From Medicago truncatula (Eukaryota; Streptophyta; Magnoliopsida; Fabales; Fabaceae), in NCBI RefSeq assembly GCF_003473485.1, contig NC_053046.1, positions 13,278,001 through 13,342,000 on the forward strand: a stretch of DNA of 64,000 nucleotides, in the 5' to 3' direction. This document shows positions 36,652-48,892 of the stretch, piece by piece. Under the pieces are notes generated by a model. It was given only the letters and a program-made list of their open reading frames with translations, was not told the origin of the DNA and did no database searches. Numbering within the stretch: position 1 is the first letter of the stretch; every line of letters starts with the position of its first letter. A program made the translations under genes and the position numbers.

Positions 36652-38753
36652 TGTTTTGAACGTGAGAAAAACACAAGAAGGGGGGGGGTTGAATTGTGTT
36701 TTCTTTTTCTCTTAAAAAAAAATCTTCTTCTGATATTACTTCAGAAGCTGTTTGAGAGTGCTTCTGATGTAATAATACTTCAGATGCAATTAAATTGCTT
36801 CTGATGTATTGTTCAGAATCGGATACGCAGCGGAGTAAAAAACAGAGTAGAGAAAAATAATCACACAGATTACAACTGCTCAATACTACACCTAGTATGA
36901 GACTTCACAAATGCTCAAGCACGCAGGCAAGAGACTTCCTATGCTCAAGCACGAAAGCAAGAGACTTCTAATCAAACAGAATTACACAAAAAATTGTTTG
37001 AGTTTGAACACTTGATATACTATCAGTGGGATGGCGTTTAATTTGGAAACAGACTCTTTTTTCCCACCATGGGAAAGTGGGACCATTAATGAGAGGTGGC
37101 GGTTTCAACCTGCTAGTTAAAAATAAATAAAAAATCTTATTACTTATTTTATTCTGTTTTATGTTTTATACTATTTCATCTCCTTGCTGGAATAAAAAAC
37201 TGATTCACACGCTTATCTCTTTACTCCTGTTTTTCCCCATCAACACAAAGAATACTACTATTTTCTATCATCCATCATGAATGCTGCAGGCAAACGACCC
37301 ATTTCATCATTCTTCTCATAACTCAAGTTTAACTCAATCTCTTTAGTATAACAATGATGGATTATTATCATGACAGCTCCACATTCCTCTTTTGTAATCT
37401 GTTTGCTTTAAAACTAACACCCTTCTCTTTTTGTTTCATTTGACTATCATTGATTGATAGGATCCGAAAAAGCAATAACAATATCAAAGAATTGATGAAA
37501 AAAGAAAACTATATTTGCATCTATGAACAAATTTTCGGAAGATCAAGAAGCTGCTGCAATTAATTAATTGATTGACAACGTTGCATCACTCCCTACTCTC
37601 ACCTTCAGAACCTGTCAACAACCCATATGCACCATAGCTTTGGCAAACTTTACTTTCCAGAGATTGCAGCTAGTCTGAAAGTTTTTAACACCATTCTCCA
37701 TCTTCCTCTTTGAAAAAATATTAATAAATTAAATTGTAAACAATATTGTGGGGTATCTTTTTTTATGTCTTTAAGACCAAACAGTTGCTTTCAGGTAGCC
37801 AGTATTTGATCTCAGCCATTTAATTTAAATACTAATATATCTATGATTAAGAACCCAACTTTCCCATGGTGGGAAAAAAGAGTCCGTTCCCAAATTAAAT
37901 GCCACCTATCAGTGGTGTTCACAATACAATGCAATTGAAAGACTCTCTAGACTTAAGAATTTCTAAGATATATCAAATCAACACAGAAATTCAAAGTGCT
38001 TTGTATGAAACAAATTTGGCAGAGTTTGGGCGCTTTTAACTTGTTGTATTGTCTCTACAGATCTTCAAGTCTTCACTCCTTTATATAGAGGTGTGAGAGA
38101 GACGTTGAGATCTTTTAGCACGTCAAAGAGTCGTTGAGAAACCTTGATCAAATACCAATGATCTTTTGCCTGATTTGGATGTTGTCCAATGAAGGATCAA
38201 GTTCAAATCCATTCCTTTCTTGAAGGAACATTTCTGCAGGCAGAGCTGTTATCTTGTCTTGTAGCGTAGACACAATCAGAGTCGTGGAGGTAGTGGTTGT
38301 ACAATTGTACTTTGTCAACTCTTCAATGAAGGACAAGCACCCAGTGCTTTTCTAATGAACGTTGGCACCTTCCTTTTAGTATTTCGCTCCCTTAGACGAG
38401 GTTAAATCCAATAGACAACTATTTGAAACTTCAGGTTGAATCTCCTGATCAACTTCAGTTTCTGATGTTTATATATAGCTTCTGAACAATTAGCTTCCGA
38501 AGGTCTTGCTTCTAATGATGTCATCAGATGCATTTTGTCTTCAGAGGCAGATTTCTTCAGATGCTTCTAGGTTTCTCTTCACATTGATTCCTTTGCTCTC
38601 TTTTGTTCTTCCAAGACCTATTAAATTGATCAACTTTGTCTATGGTCCTGTACACTTGAAACAAATATTAGCAATAACCAATTGACAATTTTTAATACCT
38701 TGTTATCATCAAAACTCATTAAGGTTTATTGTAAAACACATTTTGTTCCAACA
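36652..38753 (-). mobile_element. LTR-type retroelement remnant
   Basis: A retroelement fossil, read on the minus strand from TGTTGGAACAAAATGTG at 38753 to about 36652, with repeated CTTCTGATG/CATCAGAAG phrases along it. It looks like a solo or partial LTR; no coding part, primer site or convincing flanking duplication was seen, so superfamily is undecided. A DNA MITE (37030-37906) is nested in it. Confidence 0.45.
37030..37906. mobile_element. Mutator-type MITE nested in retroelement
   Basis: 877 bp; about 50-bp inverted ends (GATGGCGTTTAATTTGG left, CCAAATTAAATGCCACC right, each followed inward by CTTTTTTCCCACCATGGG or its complement). Perfect 9-bp target duplication TATCAGTGG at 37021-37029 and 37907-37915. 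Confidence 0.88.
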
Positions 38754-38759
38754 TGTTTA

Positions 38760-40088
38760 CCTTGATTTTCGTTGTCGAAAATACTGGCTAACAAACGGTT
38801 AACTATCAGAAAATTGAAAATCAACTCGCTCCCAAAAAGATGAGAGTCGACTAGTCGAAGCCTCTTTTGGTGTAGATCACACACTTTTTTTAACCCCTTG
38901 GTTTGTTCTTTTCTTGGTGATGGATTCAACATAGTAAGTATTATTTTAATGGATTCTTAGCTTTTCAATAATATTTTTAAAAAGTAATATATTTTAGGTG
39001 ATTTTATGTGTGTTTCTTTTAGAAGAAAAAAACTTAGGACCATAAACGCCAAGAGCATAGACGTACCCATAATAAACAAAATAATGAGAAAAACGTAAGA
39101 ATATTGTCAACTTTTTGTGTGCATTAATCCAACGTTTTTCGATGGAAAGAGATACCGTTAATTTGAAGTTCAGTTAGGAATTAAGTAAAGTCTTATCAAG
39201 AACTGTCCATCTAAAAATTAAATTCAAATTCTTCTAAACAACATCATGGTACTCAATAACCACTTAGAACACCACCTACTCTATTATAAAGTACTTTCAT
39301 TCATTTAATTTTAAGTCCCTTACATGACTTTTAGGTCTTGCATGTGTTCTATTCTATCCCAAGCAAGCACCAACTTTTATATTTAACACATGAGTATAAT
39401 TTATTTTTTTCACGCAATGAGTATAATTTTTTGAAGTACAACAAATTTGGTTAAGAAAAACATCTGAATCAGGAGCCTCCCTTTTGTTCGTTTCTTTTGT
39501 CTAGAGGCTTTGGCTCGATACCTAATTTTTATTTAAAAACCCAATATCTGCTAGGATACATTAATGTCAATGTTGTCACCAAATACATCACTAACATGAA
39601 CGAGTGATTTAAGATTCTCCCAGTTTCTTAAAAAATGAATAATTATATTTACGACAGATCTACATACAAATAAAAATTGTTGGGAATCAACTTTAAAAAT
39701 ATTTTAAAATAAGCCTCAATCATCTCTTATCTGTATCTAACTCCTTCACTATGTAAAAAATACTTAAAATAAGATTCTCCTTGTTTCTTTATTTTTCTTT
39801 CTTGAGGAATGAATGTAGACAACATGACCTGCTCACGGCGCATATAAATAAGTTATTATTATATGACTTTTTTTTAATGATGATGATATCACTTTCATAT
39901 GCTTTTTATTTTTTAGTATTAATTTATCAGTTTTCTTTTTAATGATGACTTCTTCACTTGTATTTATTATTTTTTTTATTATATCTTTGCCACTAATCAA
40001 ACTTTTGTTTTTTTTTTTTGGGTTTGTAAATCAAGTGTTAGGAAGTTCACATACACAATTGTAAGACTTAATATCGAATTAAATAGAG
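38760..40088. other. Intergenic, no gene seen
   Basis: AT-rich sequence. Contains the 39390-39429 micro-insertion and several T-runs; no coding support. Confidence 0.45.
39390..39429. mobile_element. T-run micro-insertion
   Basis: ATGAGTATAATTT at 39390-39402 and 39417-39429 flanks a 14-bp ATTTTTTTCACGCA insert: perfect 13-bp target-type duplication. Confidence 0.55.
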
Positions 40089-40097
40089 GTGTGAAAC

Positions 40098-40708
40098 CTA
40101 TGAAGTCCAGATACGGGTACGAGTGCGGATACGATAGGATACGGGTACGTGGATATGCGAATTTTTTAACTTTAGGATACAATACAGCTAAGATACGTCA
40201 ACGAATTTTTTATACTAAGACTTATATATGTAAAATATTTGAAGAAAATAAACATTGAGTATCCTTCATCATCATATGTATGTAAATTTTTCTTATGAAC
40301 CATACCATATTTTAATTTGTTGGGATATCAAGAGAAATATTCAACACAAATTTTATCAAATGTTGATTAATTAAATCACCTCTCTCTCTCTCTCTCATTA
40401 GCTCCATTCATAAGAAGTATAATTTTAACTGGTTCATCGAGAAACAATTATACTGATGTATATCTAAAATTGAATCATATAAGTTTCTACTGAATTTCTA
40501 CAACATTGTCTCAATTTTTTCTCCTTCATCTTTTCTAGGATACGTATTTGTGACGTATCTTATAAATATTCTTGTGTATTAATGGAGTATCCAAAAAGTA
40601 TCAGATAAAATATTTTTTAAAAATTAAAATAATTAATTCCAATGTATCGGTATCCAATACATATCCGGTACAGGTACGGCTCCATTTTGGAGTATCCAAA
40701 GTTTCATA
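40098..40708. mobile_element. Mutator-type MITE
   Basis: 611 bp flanked by perfect GTGTGAAAC (40089-40097 and 40709-40717). Ends CTATGAAGTCCAGATACGG and the complement of TATGAAACTTTGGATACTCC. Internal GATACGGGTACG-type repeats. Confidence 0.82.
40381..40397. repeat. (TC)n microsatellite
   Basis: Short CT run inside the 40098-40708 MITE. Confidence 0.8.
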
Positions 40709-41098
40709 GTGTGAAACTTAACAATATCGATATTTGTCAGTTAAACTAAATTAAACACCGATAAGACTTTTTTGTTTTCACTTTTTTTGAAGTCGTCCTT
40801 AATTTTATATTTATATTTTCTGCACTATTCTCAGGATAATCGTTATAAATATAGTTCTCTAGCTTGGCACATGCATCTTAACTTCACATTATCGTCCTTT
40901 GAGTTCTAAGGCACCGGCCAAATACATTTTTTTTTTCTTTCTGCTTTTGACAAATTGAAATGGCAACACAACCTGAATTTGAGCATCCAAAGAAGGCCTT
41001 CGGTTGGGCAGCTAGAGATCCTTCTGGTGTTCTCTCCACTTTCAATTTCTCCAGAAGGTTCACTTCATTTACCTATTCATTTTATACATTTATTATTA

Positions 41099-41596
41099 GG
41101 GTTAAATATATTTTTGGTCCCTATAAATATACCAACTTTTCGTTTTAGTCCTTCTAAAATTTTCCTTCAAGTTTTAGTCCCTATAAAATTTTCAATCACT
41201 ACTTTTGGTCCCTATTTTTAAGTAAACTTTTGTATTTTTTAATGAAATTGTGCAGAAATGTATGGGATATTGTAAAAATCACTCCAAAAAAAAATTAGAA
41301 TTTTTTAACAAAACATGAATTAAATATGAATTTTTTACCGCCAAACATAAAATTCATATTTAATTCATGTTTTGGTAAAAAATTCTAAATTTTTTTTGGG
41401 AGAGATACTTATAATATTATGCATTTTTCTGCAAAATTTTATTTAAAAATATGAATTTTACATATGAGTTTACTTTAAACGGGGGACTAAAAATAAAGAT
41501 TGAAAATTTTATAGGAACTAAAACTTGAAGGAAAATTTTAGAGGGACTAAAACGAAAAGTTGTTATATTTGTAGGGACCAAAAACATATTTAACCC
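41099..41596. mobile_element. Palindromic Mutator-type MITE
   Basis: 498 bp in intron 1 of copy F. Ends GGGTTAAATATATTTTTGG and ...CATATTTAACCC; arms stay complementary inward (TTTTCCTTCAAGTTTTAGTC against GACTAAAACTTGAAGGAAAA at the level of a few changes) to a centre near 41345. Flanks TTATTATTA (41090-41098) and TTATTATTG (41597-41605) give a 9-bp duplication with one change. Confidence 0.85.
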
Positions 41597-42234
41597 TTAT
41601 TATTGTCAAATAATTTTATTTTTGTTTATACTTTTTTCTTTAATTTAAGCACTAGATATGCAAAGATTAGAGGTGGAAAATACACACTATCTGCAAGGAA
41701 TACAGTAATAACGCCATGCAAAAACCAATACAATAGTAGCAAACTAATAAACACAAATTGCAGCAGCTTTCAAAACAATACCCAAGTTGCATTTAATTTC
41801 AGCAACTTAAGATTATTAGTGACAAAAATTTCAAGTAACAAGTAAATAGGAACAAATTTTTTCTACGAAAGTGATAGATAAAAATGAAAAAGGGAGTATA
41901 TTCATGTGAATACCTAACCAAAACATTTTGAGGAATATAAGTTAAATTTTGACATAGAGCTTTTTTAAAGTTCATAATAAACATTTAACCGGTACTATTA
42001 CATTTTTGTTTGGATTTTATTATCAAAACCTCTAAAGTTCTTTAGCAAAAATTACAATTATCATTTATTTTTCGATGGATAATAAAGTTAAATCATTTAA
42101 TCTTTGTCAAGGCTAACAAATAACAATGTTTGAGATACAGTTTGAATCGAGCCTTCTTAGCCTAATCTAAAAAAGTCCCAACCCAACATCGATCGGTCTA
42201 ACGTTGGCCGGATAATCCATTTTAATACCTCCAC

Positions 42235-42277
42235 ATGTAACTCTTTTTTTTTTTTTTTTGAAAGATGTAACTCTTTT
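42235..42277. mobile_element. Poly(A) micro-insertion
   Basis: ATGTAACTCTTTT at 42235-42247 and 42265-42277 (13 bp, perfect) flanks a T-run plus GAAAG, i.e. CTTTC plus A's on the minus strand. In intron 1 of pseudogene F. Confidence 0.65.
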
Positions 42278-42524
42278 ATTCACCAAATTATTTAGATCTA
42301 AAGTGATTTCCTTTGTGATAAATTTTTCCTTGGGTCTCCCTTATAATCATTATGTTTATTACAAGACAACATAAGAATGAATTTGAACCCTATTAAATTT
42401 ACTTTAGGGAAACAGGTGAGAAAGATGTGGCATTCAAAGTGTTGTATTGCGGAATATGCCACACAGACCTCCACATGGCCAAGAACGGATGGGGCACATC
42501 CACCTATCCATTAGTTCCAGGTAA

Positions 42525-42786
42525 GCTTCCTACTTTATTAACATTTTGTTTAATGCATGCTAATTGTTTTAGCCATCTTATTATGAGTTTAGCTCAGTTA
42601 GTAAAGACAATGCATAATATATGCAAGGTTCAGGGTTCTAGAGTAAACTTCCTACTTTATTAACATTTTGTTTAATGTATGCTAATTGTTTTAGCCATGT
42701 CTTCGTAAGTTTAGCTCAGTTGATAAGAACAATGCATAATATATACAAGGTCCGGAGTTCAAACCCCGACCAAAAAAATTTATATA
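42525..42786 (+). mobile_element. Two tRNA-derived SINE copies in tandem duplication
   Basis: Two units (about 42525-42646 and 42647-42786) each carry CTTCCTACTTTATTAACATT, an A-box-like TTTAGCTCAGTT and an AATGCATAATATAT middle. The second has a good B box (GTTCAAACCCC) and a short A tail; in the first the B box is worn (GGTTCTAGAG). The shared non-SINE lead sequence shows the pair arose by local duplication, not two insertions. Confidence 0.7.
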
Positions 42787-42789
42787 TAG

Positions 42790-44118
42790 TTAACGGAATA
42801 AATGAGTCATACATACATACTCATGACAAACAATGGCTCAATATCTCAAATTAAAACTTGTGTATGTGTTCAAATTCAACGATCCCTCTTTATCTAATAT
42901 TTGAATGAAAACTTTATTTTAGTCAATGAGAAAATGAGAAAAAGTTCGAGTTCTAATAGATATTTGAGAAATCATAAAGTTTTGGTCCCCCATTTTATAA
43001 TTGACTAAACATAGAGAAATTTGATGTAACGTACCCCGCTATCGATCCTGTTGCTCCCCTCCTTTCTAATAGATAGATATTTGAGAAAATGAGAAAAAGT
43101 GTGAATTCAACGTTCATCTATCCCTTTTTATCTTCTTTTTTTACTCATTCATAAATTGGTTTCCCCATTTTTAAATCATCAAGTTTTGGTCCTCCATCAA
43201 ATTTTTGTACTTTAAAAAATGTTAAAACTAAAGTTTTTAATTGATTTTCTGCTAATTTCATGAATGTCGATCAATCCGCAATCATAAGGTCGTATGTCAC
43301 ATCATTTAAAATATTTTAAATCATTAGTTTTAAATAAAAAATTGTGATTGAGAGATCAAAATTAAATACTTATATAACTAGTAGACCGATTCGTGAATAA
43401 GTGAAAATTGATGGAAAAAAATTGTAATTAAACCAAAAAAAACTACAACTTAATCTAAACTACCATCACAAAATGGATAATTATATCACTAACACTAATT
43501 AAAAATTGACAATCTGTCACTTACAACAGAAAAAGGTTTTAATTAAATTTGTTTCCCAATAAATGAACTACTTTTTTTTGTCTTCTTTTGCATTCATAGG
43601 ACCACCTTACATGTAATATTTATTATGATTTTGGTAAGTACCAAGAGTGTACCAAATCATCATATAGTATTAAAATGAATGTTCACTCCTAATTAAGGTA
43701 AATTTTATGGTACATCCAACAATTTGAGTGTATTGGTACACCAAATTCTTAAATTAATAGTTAAATGAGTTATTTTTTGTAGGAAAAAATATTTTCCATC
43801 ACCTATAATTATAATAACTAAATCTTATCTACCAAAAATGTCAACACAATAAAATTCAATTTTTCTGAATTCATAATACTCATAATAGAGAATTTTTATT
43901 ATTTTTTACAATAAAATGTAGAAAAATTTAGTACGATTTTTCTAAAAAATGAAATGATGTTCTTTTTTATAAAATGATATTTTCTAAAATATATATGTCA
44001 ACAAACACCAATTTTCTTTCATAAAAAATGATAGTTAATTTATAAAAATTGTAAGCGAGAGTACCGGTACACCTTAATTTGCGGATGTACCGTAGAAGTT
44101 CCCATAAATTAAACATTA
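42790..44118. other. Remainder of pseudogene F intron 2
   Basis: AT-rich, no gene seen. ACATCC/GGATGT-like ends around 43680-44100 hint at an old element without clear termini. Confidence 0.35.
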
Positions 44119-44369
44119 CTCTTCCTCCGTCTTATATTAAGTGACATGATTATTGTTCAACACACGTTAATGCATTATTTTGATATTTAATATCTTTAAT
44201 TATTTATTAGTAAAAAGTTGATAATTTGAATATATTCATCGAGATAAATCCAACATATTATATACTACAATTTGTCTTTGTTGTATATTAGCGGAAAAAT
44301 ATGATTGAAATATGTTATAGGAATAATGCATATGATCAAACTAAACCACTTAATTTGAGACGGAATAAG
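44119..44369. mobile_element. Stowaway-type MITE
   Basis: 251 bp, ends CTCTTCCTCCGTCTTATATT and AATTTGAGACGGAATAAG, flanked by TA at 44117-44118 and 44370-44371. In intron 2 of pseudogene F. Confidence 0.65.
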
Positions 44370-44927
44370 TACTATCAAAGGATTACCGGTTGCCAAAACA
44401 AATTCATTTCCATTCTAACAATTGTTATAAGAAATACAGGCACGAAATTGTTGGTGTAGTGACTTTGGATGGTATTATTGACACAATTTCTGCTGATCAT
44501 TCCCTCTTACCCCTAATTGATTTACTAAAATCTCATGGAAAGCTTGTATTGGTTGGTGCCCCAGAGAAGCCTCTTGAGTTACCAGCATGGCCTTTACTAG
44601 TGGGTAAGCATTATGAAATTTATATTATTGTAGAACATGTGTACTTCGTATGCTTAGACATTAGATAATAAATAATAATAACATTAAATTAAACTTAAAT
44701 TAATGTTTTGATGTATTGCAGGGAGAAAAATGGTAGCTGGTAGTGGAATGGGAGGAATGAAGGAAACTCAAGAGATGATTGATTTTGCTGCTAAACACAA
44801 TGTACAACCTGATATTGAAGTCATACCTATGGATTATGTCAACACAGCAATGGAGCGTGTCCACAAATCAGATGTTAAATATCGATTTGTGATTGACATT
44901 AGAAACACTCTTAAAACAAGCCCTTAA

Positions 44928-45475
44928 ATTTCAATAAGTAATAAGTATAAGTAATTATCTACATTTGAGATCTTTCCAAATAAACATTTGCAAAGTTTTT
45001 ACTTGTAATATTTCTATTGTAATATGATTGCTATTGTTGGTTGAAATTATCTACAAGATCAGAAATCCATTGATTTTTGGTATATATTTTATTAAACATA
45101 TTTTAGATTTTGTTCTGCGTTATATTCAAGTGTTACCCATGATGAGACGTGGGCATTACAAATTAAAAGATCAAATAAAAATAAGGCTTGAAAAAGATTC
45201 ATTTCATACAATGTAGGGAAGTATTTAGGGAATCGTTCTTAGGGGAGAACCCTTTCATACGATATATTTGGTTGAAAAATATATATATTAAAAGCAAAAG
45301 AATTTTTTATTAAAAATAGCATGATTAACATTAAGCACAGGACATAGAAAATTGCATAACAACATTACAATAACGATGGAAATCTAAATTATCCTTGGCA
45401 AGTGATACACTTAAGCTCATGTTTTTGTTAAATTATTTGTTAACCCGTGAATCATGCTAATGTATCCTGCAAAGT
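44928..45475. other. Intergenic between F and G (tail to tail)
   Basis: Convergent 3' flanks of F (+) and G (-). AT-rich; no gene or clear repeat seen. Confidence 0.6.
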
Positions 45476-48000
45476 TCAAGAGCTTGGTTTCAGTGTGTTT
45501 CCAATATCAATCACAAATCGATATTTCACGTCTCCCTTAGCAAGACGCTGCATTGCTGTGTTGACATAATCAATCGGAACAACCTCGATATCCGGCTTTA
45601 CATTGTGTTCTGCCGCAAAATTAATCATTTCTTGAGTCTCCTTTAACCCTCCAACTTGACTTCCAGCTAATATTTTTCTCCCTATCAATAATATGAAATT
45701 AACACAACGTGAGCATAAAATTAACATGGTTCAAATATTTAATTAAATAGAAGTGCATAATTAGCATTTTCTCCTGAACTATTCTAAGGGAAAATATATA
45801 TGGAAATATTTTTCATATGCTTACCTTGAATTAACGTATATTCAGGAAGCTGCAAAGGCTGTACTATTACACCAAGCATTATAAGCTTTCCATGAGACTT
45901 CAAGAGACCAATCATTGGTAAGAGAGGATGAACAGCTGAAACTGTGTCAATAATACCATCCAAAGTACCAATTGCACCCTAAAAATTTATCAATAATGTG
46001 TTTATAAATTATAATTGTCGATTTCTGAAATAATGCATCTCAAAATCAAATGAATCATATATTGTATGGCACCTGAATCTGCTTTGGGTCACTACTTATC
46101 AGAAATGAATCAGCTCCTAAGTGTTCTATTGCTTCCTTTTCTTTGTTAGGCGATGTACTAATTACGGTAACATTAGCACCGAAAGCTTTGGCAAATTTCA
46201 CAGCCATATGGCCAAGTCCACCAAGACCAACAACACCTATATGTAAACCAGGCTTATCGAGTCCAAAAAATCGAAGAGGACTATATACGGTGACACCAGC
46301 ACAAAGGAGAGGACCAGCAAATTCAAGAGGTATGTTGTCAGGAATGCGAATCACAAAGTGCTCGTCTGCAACCATTGAGTCGGAGTAACCTCCATAAGTG
46401 ACGGTTCCATCACGATACTTGGCACCACATGTGACTACAAATTTGGGGCAGTAATTCTCAAGATTGTCATTACAATCTTGGCATGATCGACATGAATCAA
46501 TCAAGTAGCCAACACCTACTTTGTCTCCAACTTTAAACTTCTCCACTTTGCTTCCTACTTCTGTTACTATACCCGCAAGCTCATGCCTGTATTTATTACA
46601 CCAATTACAGAAAAATTATCTATTTTATGTTTTAGTTTTTTAAAATTGTCCTTTCATTTATATTTGTATATTTACTATCAAAATTACTTACACATCAATA
46701 GGAGACAAGCGGGCAACAAGCTGCACCGCTTATTGGGAAAAACCCAAGTCCCACATCAAATAGATAAGACTCTTGAGAAGAGTTTATAAAGAGGAGGCAA
46801 TCCTCACCTTACAAGCCGGTTTTGTAAGGATGAGTTAGGCCCCAAATTTCAACATGGTATCAGAGCTTTCGAATTCAAGGACTGCCTAAACCTATTCACG
46901 CACCAAGCCCAAAGAGTGCTGGGCGTAAGGGGGATGTATTGGGAAAAACCCAAGTCCCACATCGGATAGATAAGACTCAGTAAAAATAGTCAATTATTTT
47001 TACTTGTTAATTTGTGCAAAAATAGTTGATGAATCTCATAATTTAGAATGAGTATTAGTATAGTATATTTACAAACATGGGTAGTACTAATGATAACAAT
47101 AAAAGGAGTTCAAAACATACCCAGGAACAAGTGGATAGAAGGAAGTGCCCCATTCATTCTTAGCCATATGGAGATCAGAGTGACATATCCCACAATACAA
47201 CACCTTGAATGCTACATCTTTTTCACCAGTTTCCCTAAAATTTTGGTGTACCAAAGTTGAATTAATTTGTATCCAGAAACAAGATCTAAACATTTAAGGG
47301 TGTTCCCATTGAAGTTTGGTTTAATTATGAGACAAAAAATAATTCAATCTAAATACTATTAAAATACTTCTAGTTTGGTTCATTCTCGATGTCTCTTTAA
47401 AAGAATATGATAATGTGGGCTTAATTTAGATGTAATTTCGGTTATCTAAATTACAGTTTTAAAAAATTATATATTACAAAACTAACAGATTTTAATTACG
47501 GACATCGAGATGTTAGAAGGTCCTTTGATATGTGTCAAAAAGTTAATTAGTAGCGGTAGCTCACTAATTTTTAATGGTGCAGTTTAGTTTAGTATTAGAG
47601 TTATATGAACCGAAAACTAAACCGAACAGATCTATTCTTGTTTATTTTGGTCTAGACACATTCAAGAAATATTAGTTGAGTGATTTTTAGGGTTTTAATT
47701 TTTAGAACAACCCTAGTAAAGATAAAATATATTCATTCAATTAGCACATTCCATCCAATTCCTATTTTTAATCTTTTATCGGTGGAAAAAGAAAAGGCAA
47801 AAATATTAATTTCCTTGTAACTAGTAGAGGGGAATATGATGCAACAAATAATGTTAGAAATATGCATTAAATAAATGAAGAGGTGATCAAGAAATAAACC
47901 TTCTAGAGAAATTGAATGGGGAGAGAACACCAGAAGGATCTCTAGCTGCCCATCCAAAGGCCTTCTTAGGATGCTCTACTACTTTACCTTCTGTTGCCAT
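45476..48000 (-). CDS. CAD/mannitol dehydrogenase-like, copy G
   Basis: Minus-strand exons 47900-48000, 47121-47234, 46073-46586, 45825-45978 and 45476-45681; 362 aa starting [11 protein letters not shown], one codon longer in exon 1 than copies A-E. Zinc ligands, relay His, structural cysteines (SCRSCQDC...YC), [10 protein letters not shown] and [10 protein letters not shown] are present. Exon 4 is the most divergent in the cluster ([20 protein letters not shown] where others have LVMVGxxxKPLELPxFSLI), changing the wall beside the nucleotide and substrate cleft, so substrate or kinetics may differ. Intron 2 contains a TRIM element. The first member of the G-H-I minus-strand group. Confidence 0.93.
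46731..46980 (+). mobile_element. TRIM (miniature LTR element) fossil
   Basis: Non-coding miniature LTR element in intron 2 of copy G. An LTR of about 124 bp (46731-46854) starts TATTGGGAAAAACCCAAG, is followed directly by primer site TGGTATCAGAGC (46855), a short interior and a purine tract (AAGGGGGATG), then a partial second LTR at about 46937-46980. Incomplete at its 3' end. Confidence 0.78.
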
Positions 48001-48892
48001 TTCAAACTATGTTATGATAATTCAATGATATGCTCAAATTCAGGTTGTGTTATACGGTATTTATTTAGAAAAATGGATACAGCATTAAGTTATGGATATT
48101 ATTACTAACATCTACCAGTGCTAGTTATGGATGAGATATTTATAAGAGCTGTCAGGGTTGTTGTATTGGGACCATGAATTTGATCACATTGTCCTTGCTA
48201 TTGGGTCATGACTCATTGACTCCTAAGGCGATTAAGGCATCTGCCTCTGGCCCCATCATATAATACTATATAGGGTGATATGGATATACTATACTTTTGT
48301 CAAAAAGGACTTCTTCTTTATTTTCTTTTTTATTATTATTTATGAAAGAGATGCCTCTAAACCAAATTACAGATGAATACGACGATTAACTAATACATGT
48401 AGGTCGAGAATGAGCATAAATTGCAAGTCAGTTAGTCATCTGAATTTTTGGCTTGTAAATGTGATTAAAAGTAACTTGCCAAACACTCATCTTAAGGTGA
48501 TTGATAAGAGTGACAATAGATTAATGCAAATGCGACGCCGGACACCATCTATAAGAGGAATTCTGATTGTTGAATCAGAGAAATTGCACTACCATAACAT
48601 CAAAATTATTCCCATTAAAAATATTGTTGAAAATTGGCACAAAATTTGGTGATGAAGGTTCGCCAAAAATTTCACAACAAGATTGAGGAGAATCATGACA
48701 CAATTTTGCAATGGTCAGCTTCAGTACTATGTAAGAAACCTAACATCAAAATTATTCCCATTAAAAAATATTGTTGAAAATTGGCACAAAATTTGGTGAT
48801 GAAGGTTCGCCAAAAATTCAACTTCAGTACAATTTAAGAAACCTAAGGAGGGAACTTAGAGGTTAGAGGTTAAGTGTCTTAGGGTTAGATTT
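48001..48892. other. Intergenic 5' of copy G
   Basis: Promoter region of G, then a tandemly duplicated block (48597-48821). The short frame at 48410-48652 has no family features. Confidence 0.5.
48597..48821. repeat. Two-copy tandem repeat, about 145-bp period
   Basis: ATCAAAATTATTCCCATTAA, TTGAAAATTGGCACAAAATT and TGATGAAGGTTCGCC recur in order at about 48597 and 48742. Confidence 0.85.

Larger units (their letters stand above)
40960..44927 (+). pseudogene. CAD-like pseudogene, copy F
   Basis: Exon 1 (40960-41057, [20 protein letters not shown]), exon 2 (42408-42520) and exon 5 (44722-44927, ending LKTSP) are recognisable. Exons 3 and 4 have collapsed into one 164-nt block (44440-44603): it starts as exon 3 (HEIVGVVT) and jumps straight into exon 4 ([13 protein letters not shown]). 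About 500 nt of exon 3, all of intron 3 and the start of exon 4 are missing, removing the structural-zinc lobe, the third catalytic Cys and the glycine-rich nucleotide motif. The junction lies in GTGAC/GTACT sharing AC, suggesting microhomology-mediated deletion. Donor 2 also lost one G (CCAGGTAAG where other copies have an extra G), so joining exon 2 to the fused exon shifts frame and meets a stop within eight codons. GNTLK has become RNTLK. Confidence 0.9.

Noticed and set aside
36652-38753. Calling a clean solo LTR with target duplication
   Set aside because: The 5-bp flanks I read (GACGA and TGTTT) do not match, so only a remnant is claimed.
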